Of a DNA stretch of 19,669 nt, positions 16,083 through 19,669 are shown one piece after another; the stretch's first letter is position 1; each line of letters begins with the position of its first letter. Both the position numbers and the translations under genes were made by a program. The notes below the pieces were generated by a model. The model saw only the letters and a list, made by a program, of their open reading frames with translations, had not been told where the DNA came from and did no database searches. Origin of the DNA: PALSA-505 sp036502085 (lineage in GTDB: Bacteria; Actinomycetota; Actinomycetes; Streptosporangiales; Streptosporangiaceae); the NCBI GenBank assembly GCA_036502085.1, contig DASXZD010000102.1, positions 1 through 19,669 of the forward strand, written 5' to 3'.

Positions 16083-16136
16083 CCTGGAACCGTTCGGGAA
16101 AATCTTGAAGATCCTTTATTTCCGAACGGTTCCAGG
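16083..16136. repeat. 54-bp nested palindrome
   Basis: Perfect 15-base arms CCTGGAACCGTTCGG (16083-16097) and CCGAACGGTTCCAGG (16122-16136) flank an AT-rich 24-base centre that contains a second palindrome, ATCTT-G-AAGAT (16102-16112). It starts 27 bases after the stop of the fusion gene. No T-tract follows the right arm. It could be a strong hairpin terminator, a regulator-binding site or a relic of a small inserted element. Each arm contains GGAACC, similar to an ECF-type -35 box on either strand. Confidence 0.85.
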
Positions 16137-16227
16137 TGATCCGTTATGCGGTCGCCGTTACCGACAGCAACTCGCAGTACGATCGGTTCCTGTTGCGAGC
16201 CACGTCAGGCGATCCGAGACGGAGCAG

Positions 16228-16434
16228 ATGCCGAACCGCCATCTGGTGACCGCTGCGCTAGGCCGGCTGGCCCAGGAGCACCGGGACGTGCTGCGGGAGT
16301 GCTACTTTCGCGGCAGCTCTGTGGCCCAGGCCGCGCATGCCCTGGGGATCGCACCCGGCACGGTAAAGTCCCGCACTTACTACGCGCTGCGTGCGCTGCG
16401 GCTGGCCATCGAAGAACTACGAGATGTCGAATGA
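16228..16434 (+). CDS. truncated ECF sigma factor, region 4 only (probable remnant)
   Basis: A 68-residue ORF with sigma70 region 4: ALGRLAQEHRDVLRECYF then the helix-turn-helix SSVAQAAHALGIAPGTVKSRTYYALRALRLAI (about residues 30-61; key GTVKSR). This form is typical of SigK/SigL-like ECF factors, which are normally 160-200 residues. Region 2 and most of the linker are absent; the frame upstream of 16228 keeps only SETEQ-like linker similarity before losing resemblance. GGAG at 16221-16224 lies 3 bases before the ATG, so a short protein could still be made and bind DNA or compete for core polymerase, but a decayed gene is more likely. No anti-sigma gene is adjacent. It is convergent with the methyltransferase ending at 16456. 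Confidence 0.7.
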   Translation: MPNRHLVTAALGRLAQEHRDVLRECYFRGSSVAQAAHALGIAPGTVKSRTYYALRALRLAIEELRDVE

Positions 16435-16455
16435 TGTGCATTGGGTCTTAAGCGT

Positions 16456-17139
16456 TCATTCCGTTCGCTCAGGGCGGCGGGACCCGGCGGCCAGGAATGC
16501 GGTTCCGAAGAACAACTCGGTCCAGGAGAAATCGGTCAGCTCTTCCTGCATGGCCGCACGAATCGCCTCCCACGGACGGCGCGTGATCCACTCATCTATG
16601 GAGGCGAAAGGCCGCACGATCGCGGTTCCGAGCTGCGCTAGCCACCCAGGCGTGCTGCCGGGAACCTTGAGATCCAGCACGACCCAGCGTCCGCGTCCGG
16701 ACAGGGCCGCGGCGCCGTGGGCGATGACCGCTGCGCACTCGGGCACCTGCGACAGGGCGTACGTGGACAGGATCGCGTCGACCTCGGCTGGGAAGTCGAA
16801 GCCGGCCGCGTCCGCTTGCACGAGGCTGATATTGCTCCAGCCGTTCGCCTGGATCCGATCCTGGGCCCGGGCGAGCATCGCGTCGGTCAGATCGACGCCG
16901 ACGATCCGGCCGCCGGGACCGACCGCCTTCTCAAGCAGCGAGAAGTTCAGGCCGGTGCCGCATGCGATGTCGACCACGCTGTCACCCGCGCGAAGGCCGA
17001 GCGCTTGTACGGCCCGGAGGCGCTGTGCCCGTTGGGGGTAGCCAGGCACGGGGTAGAGCCGGGAGGTGATGTCGTAGTGCTTCGCCTTCTTGCGGTACGT
17101 CTCGATCAGGTGCTCTCGCGTACGGTCGATCTGGCTCAC
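16456..17139 (-). CDS. class I SAM-dependent methyltransferase (UbiE/MenG-like)
   Basis: A 227-residue methyltransferase. Motif I is VVDIACGTGLN (residues 55-65), the acidic residue is Asp83 in GVDLTDAML, and ILSTYALSQVPE with GGRWVV-like LSGRGRWVVLDL are the later motifs. The layout resembles UbiE/MenG or phospholipid N-methyltransferases, but the C-terminal part (WITRRPWEAIRAAMQ and WTELFFGTAFLAAG) does not identify a substrate. GTG start has GGGGAG (17151-17146) six bases upstream, and that site overlaps the stop codon of the SRPBCC gene, so the two are probably translated from one message. Confidence 0.88.
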   Translation of the reverse strand: MSQIDRTREHLIETYRKKAKHYDITSRLYPVPGYPQRAQRLRAVQALGLRAGDSVVDIACGTGLNFSLLEKAVGPGGRIVGVDLTDAMLARAQDRIQANGWSNISLVQADAAGFDFPAEVDAILSTYALSQVPECAAVIAHGAAALSGRGRWVVLDLKVPGSTPGWLAQLGTAIVRPFASIDEWITRRPWEAIRAAMQEELTDFSWTELFFGTAFLAAGSRRPERTE

Positions 17140-17150
17140 GGTGTGCTCCC

Positions 17151-17618
17151 CTAGGACTCCGCGCCGCCACGCGCGCCGGACTCTACTGCAGCCTTGATCG
17201 CCACCATCTCGAGATCGCTCACGCGCTGGATCCTGCCTTGGAGAGCGCGGCCGGGGATCGCGCGCATGATGCCCGCGAGGTCGACCTCAATCCACATCAT
17301 GGCGTCGGTCTGCCTATCGTCCACCGGCTCGAGCTCCATTCCCCAGCGCGCCGCCGAAGTACCCATCGGACCGGCGAACGCCAGGCAGCGGGGCGCCTCG
17401 ACAGTGGTCACCTCCTGGCTCCGGCCGCGAGTCAGCCCGAGTATCCCCTTCGCCCGCTGATCCACCCGCGAGCCGGGCTGAAGCGGAGCTCCTCCGCGGA
17501 CTCGGCCTTCGAGAACCGTTGGCGCCCACTCCGGCCAGCGTCCGACGTCGCACAGATACGCCCACACCTCATGGACGCTGCCGGCGATCTTTATGCGGCT
17601 CTCGGTTCTGATCGTCAT
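17151..17618 (-). CDS. SRPBCC (START-fold/polyketide cyclase-like) protein
   Basis: A 155-residue protein with the SRPBCC pattern: SVHEVWAYLCDVGRWPEWAPTV at residues 14-35 (key W19, W28, W31), a central PLQPGSRVDQRAKG strand pair, and a long C-terminal helix DLEMVAIKAAVES. The family binds hydrophobic ligands; members include polyketide cyclases and coenzyme-Q-binding proteins. ATG at 17616-17618 is chosen because similarity begins right after it; the longer frame from 17726 adds Arg/Pro-rich residues antisense to the next gene. The ribosome-binding site is weak. It lies 47 bases after the histidine phosphatase gene and 11 bases before the methyltransferase gene, probably in one transcript. 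Confidence 0.85.
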   Translation of the reverse strand: MTIRTESRIKIAGSVHEVWAYLCDVGRWPEWAPTVLEGRVRGGAPLQPGSRVDQRAKGILGLTRGRSQEVTTVEAPRCLAFAGPMGTSAARWGMELEPVDDRQTDAMMWIEVDLAGIMRAIPGRALQGRIQRVSDLEMVAIKAAVESGARGGAES

Positions 17619-17665
17619 CGGGCGGACTTTACACCTGCGAGGCCACGCTTGGTGTCCCGGGTGAG

Positions 17666-18307
17666 TCAGGGAAGGTGGCTGGTGTCGTTGACGCGATGGA
17701 CGGCGGCGAATTCGCGGCCGTGCCACTGGATCTCGTTAATGCAGGCGGAGCCGAGATACAGCCGGTAAAGGGTGCCGAGCGGGACGCCGAGAGCCCGGCA
17801 CAGCAGGATCTTTATCGGGGTGATGTGACTTACCACGAGGACGGTCTGGCCGCCGTGGTCCCGCAGCAGCCGGTCACAGGCCCGGTTCACCCGGTGTGCG
17901 GTGTCGGCGAAGCTCTCCCCGCCCGGCGGTGCCTGCTCGGGGTCGCGTCGCCAGGCGGCCGCGGCGGCGGGCCATCGCTGCTGGATTTCTGCCAGGGTGA
18001 AGCCATCCCAGTCGCCGAAGTCGGTTTCACGGAGATCATCATCGACGACTTCGGTCAGGCCCAGCTCGCCGGCCGCAATGGCGGCCGTGGCGACAGCGCG
18101 CTGCAATGGCGAGCTGACCACGGCATCGATGGGGACGCCGTTGGCTAGGCGGCAGGCGGCGGCCTGGGCCTGCCGGGTCCCGTTGGGGCTCAGCGGGAGG
18201 TCGCGCAGCCCGCTGAAGCGGTGTTCGGGCGACAATGGGGTATCGCCGTGCCGCAGCAGGATGGTGATGGTGGGGTCTGCCGTGGGGTTGTCCCAGCCCA
18301 GTGTCAT
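17666..18307 (-). CDS. histidine phosphatase family protein (phosphoglycerate mutase-like)
   Basis: A 213-residue cytoplasmic phosphatase. ILLRHGDT (residues 16-23) holds the phospho-accepting His20. SSPLQRAVATA has Arg70, DLRETDFGDWDG has catalytic Glu94, and VVSHITPIK has His161. The pattern is close to CobC/RNase H-associated acid phosphatases, which remove phosphate from small metabolites. ATG at 18305-18307 is chosen because it overlaps the stop of the PTPS-like gene as ATGA (18304-18307) and because residues upstream in the longer frame are antisense-like. Position between a PTPS-like gene and other enzymes suggests that it dephosphorylates a pathway intermediate, possibly derived from the RibA product. 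Confidence 0.9.
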   Translation of the reverse strand: MTLGWDNPTADPTITILLRHGDTPLSPEHRFSGLRDLPLSPNGTRQAQAAACRLANGVPIDAVVSSPLQRAVATAAIAAGELGLTEVVDDDLRETDFGDWDGFTLAEIQQRWPAAAAAWRRDPEQAPPGGESFADTAHRVNRACDRLLRDHGGQTVLVVSHITPIKILLCRALGVPLGTLYRLYLGSACINEIQWHGREFAAVHRVNDTSHLP

Positions 18308-18687
18308 ATGCAGCATCGTGCGCGGTATCCGCCGAACGCGACGGGAGTTTCCCACACTCGCACCGCCAGTGCCTCGCCGCCTGCGGCGGCGACGGCGGGC
18401 GAGAGAGTGTCATGTACCCAGCGGGCGAACACCTCGACTGTGACCGCCTCGGCCTCGGCCGGGCGTATCTCTTCCAGATTGCGGCCTTCGACCCGGCTGG
18501 TCAGCTCGGTCAGCGCCGCTTCCAGTACATCCAGGTCACAGACCATGCCCCGGCCGTCGAGATGCTCGCGATCCACCACGATCTCAATCCGGTAGTCATG
18601 ATCATGCAGTTGCCCTTCTGGCCCGGGCAGTCCCGGCATGATGTGGAAGGCACGGACGCTTCGGCTCAACCCGACTTCACAGGTCAC
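18304..18687 (-). CDS. 6-pyruvoyltetrahydropterin synthase/QueD-like protein lacking catalytic residues
   Basis: A 127-residue T-fold protein. GTG at 18685-18687 is preferred because AGGAG (18700-18696) lies 8 bases upstream; ATG at 18705 and 18720 are alternatives. Family features are VRAFHIMPG (His15), QLHDHDYRIEI (His28, His30), MVCDLDVLEAAL and RVWETPVA (Glu113, the pterin anchor). The catalytic Cys four residues before the HxH pair is replaced by Glu24, and the usual Asp-His pair (LDHHYLN in QueD) reads VEGRNLE. Normal PTPS or QueD chemistry is therefore unlikely. As I recall, S. coelicolor SCO6650 was described as a PTPS homolog of this kind that lacks the catalytic triad and bound zinc. 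It overlaps the dehydrogenase stop and is coupled to the phosphatase. Confidence 0.87.
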   Translation of the reverse strand: MTCEVGLSRSVRAFHIMPGLPGPEGQLHDHDYRIEIVVDREHLDGRGMVCDLDVLEAALTELTSRVEGRNLEEIRPAEAEAVTVEVFARWVHDTLSPAVAAAGGEALAVRVWETPVAFGGYRARCCI

Positions 18688-19657
18688 CGGCAGCACTCCT
18701 GTCATAGTCAAGAACGGCATGCATCAACCCGGGTATCCCCTGGTCCACGGCCCGGAACGCCTCCGCTGCGTGGCCGAAGGCGAACACGTGAGTGCACAGC
18801 TGTTCCAACGGCAGTTCAGCCAGCAGCTCACCGGCCTCCCGGCGGCGTCGAGACCGGGTCCACGTCCCGGACAGCCGGGCCGGCACCGTGGACACCTGAG
18901 TGCTGCGGATGATCAGGCGCCGCCGGTGGAAGGCGCCGCCGAGCGGCAGCATCACCGGTTTGGTGCCGAACCACGACGCGACCAGCAGGGTTCCCTCGTG
19001 GGCCAGCATATTCAGCGCCATCGCTGGCGCATCCGGGTTACCACTGGCGTCAATGACCAGCCGAACCCTCTCCTTCCCCAGTTCCTCCGGCGCCGCGGTG
19101 CTGACGCCGAGGCTGCTGGCCACGGCGCGGCGCCACGACTGCGGCTCGGCAATCAGCGGCTGCCACCCGGAGCGCTGCAACAGCAGGCCGGTCAGCAACC
19201 CGAGCACGCCGGCGCCGAGCACGATGACCCGGTCGCGGAAACCGGTCCCGGCATCGAGCGTCACCTGCAACGCCGTCTCGACCAGCGGGAACAAGGTTGC
19301 GGACGCGTGATCGATGGCAGGCAGCGGGATCAGGCTGTCAGCCCGCGCCGCGAATACGTCCTGGTGCGGATGGAATGCGAAAACCGCCTGGCCCGACTCC
19401 GCTACTTCGCCGACGCACGCGTACCCGTAGGCGAAGGGATAGGAGAAGGCACCGCCAAGCGCGTCGATCGTGTCGTCCAGCGCCATGTCGGCGGGGACCT
19501 CGCCCCGGTAAACCAGGCGTTCGGTGCCACCGCTGATGCCAGAGCACAAGGTGCGGACCAGGACCTCGCCGGCCGCAGGCCGCGGTGTGGGCAGTTCCCT
19601 GATCTCCACACGGCGCGGCCCGGTATGAAAGAGCGCGCGGGCAGGCACGCAGCGCAT
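18677..19657 (-). CDS. MDR-superfamily (zinc-type alcohol dehydrogenase-like) oxidoreductase
   Basis: A 326-residue medium-chain dehydrogenase/reductase. The catalytic domain N-terminus reads PRPAAGEVLVRTLCSGISGGTE with Cys38. The nucleotide-binding fold has VIVLGAGVLGLLTG (residues 144-157) with GAGVLG. The SGGTERL segment resembles BchC-like dehydrogenases. The usual GHE zinc motif reads GYA (78-80) and the four structural-zinc Cys are absent, so a normal catalytic zinc site is doubtful although Cys38 remains. ATG at 19655-19657 is directly preceded by an in-frame TAG, so the gene is complete; GTG nine bases on is an alternative. The 3' end overlaps the PTPS-like start by 11 bases, linking it to the downstream genes. 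Only 12 bases of upstream sequence are available. Confidence 0.88.
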   Translation of the reverse strand: MRCVPARALFHTGPRRVEIRELPTPRPAAGEVLVRTLCSGISGGTERLVYRGEVPADMALDDTIDALGGAFSYPFAYGYACVGEVAESGQAVFAFHPHQDVFAARADSLIPLPAIDHASATLFPLVETALQVTLDAGTGFRDRVIVLGAGVLGLLTGLLLQRSGWQPLIAEPQSWRRAVASSLGVSTAAPEELGKERVRLVIDASGNPDAPAMALNMLAHEGTLLVASWFGTKPVMLPLGGAFHRRRLIIRSTQVSTVPARLSGTWTRSRRRREAGELLAELPLEQLCTHVFAFGHAAEAFRAVDQGIPGLMHAVLDYDRSAAGDL

Positions 19658-19669
19658 CTACCCGCCACC

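Noticed and set aside
15922..16227. Upstream extension of the sigma-stub frame
   Set aside because: The first part overlaps the end of the fusion gene in another frame and shows no sigma region 2; only the part from about 16213 resembles a sigma linker.
17619..17726. 36-residue N-terminal extension of the SRPBCC protein
   Set aside because: Arg/Pro-rich and antisense-like, overlapping the end of the histidine phosphatase gene; domain similarity begins at the internal ATG.

Overview
The window is high-GC DNA (roughly 70% by eye) with dense genes, frequent GTG starts, 1- and 4-base start/stop overlaps and long antisense shadow frames. This points to an actinomycete. A LigD-type polymerase, an F420-type (Ddn-like) reductase, a universal stress protein, a WHG-type TetR regulator and an ECF sigma stub agree with this. 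I cannot name the genus. No tRNA, rRNA, CRISPR array, insertion sequence or replication origin was seen, and no gene-free stretch exceeds 300 bases.

Region 1 (1-3.1 kb): the 3' part of a LigD-like DNA polymerase gene, a convergent universal stress protein whose stop lies in the same CTAG, and a secreted S53 (sedolisin/kumamolisin-type) peptidase with its own promoter and operator-like repeats. A hairpin between the peptidase and usp genes may be a terminator.

Region 2 (3.1-7.0 kb, all minus strand): an operon running Ddn-like reductase, TetR regulator, PfkB sugar kinase, GT-C-like membrane protein. A near-consensus promoter with two TetR-type palindromes precedes it. One palindrome fills the -35/-10 spacer, so the TetR protein very probably represses its own operon.

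Region 3 (7.0-19.7 kb) looks like a biosynthetic locus. It holds a methyltransferase, a GT4 glycosyltransferase, two translationally coupled methyltransferases, a minus-strand operon (lysylphosphatidylglycerol-synthase-like membrane protein, stand-alone GTP cyclohydrolase II, acyltransferase-3), and a divergent polytopic protein fusing a CDP-alcohol phosphotransferase domain to an alkaline-phosphatase/sulfatase-superfamily domain. After a nested palindrome and an ECF sigma region-4 stub comes a second minus-strand run: MDR dehydrogenase, PTPS/QueD-like T-fold protein lacking its catalytic residues, histidine phosphatase, SRPBCC protein and a methyltransferase.

My working hypothesis is that GTP cyclohydrolase II, the PTPS-like protein, phosphatase, dehydrogenase, glycosyltransferase and methyltransferases build a GTP-derived pyrimidine or pterin-like compound, possibly glycosylated and linked to the envelope through the CDP-alcohol transferase, acyltransferase and flippase-like proteins. 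From memory, this resembles the Streptomyces coelicolor locus holding the PTPS homolog SCO6650 and the GTP cyclohydrolase II SCO6655. Its product is not known to me.
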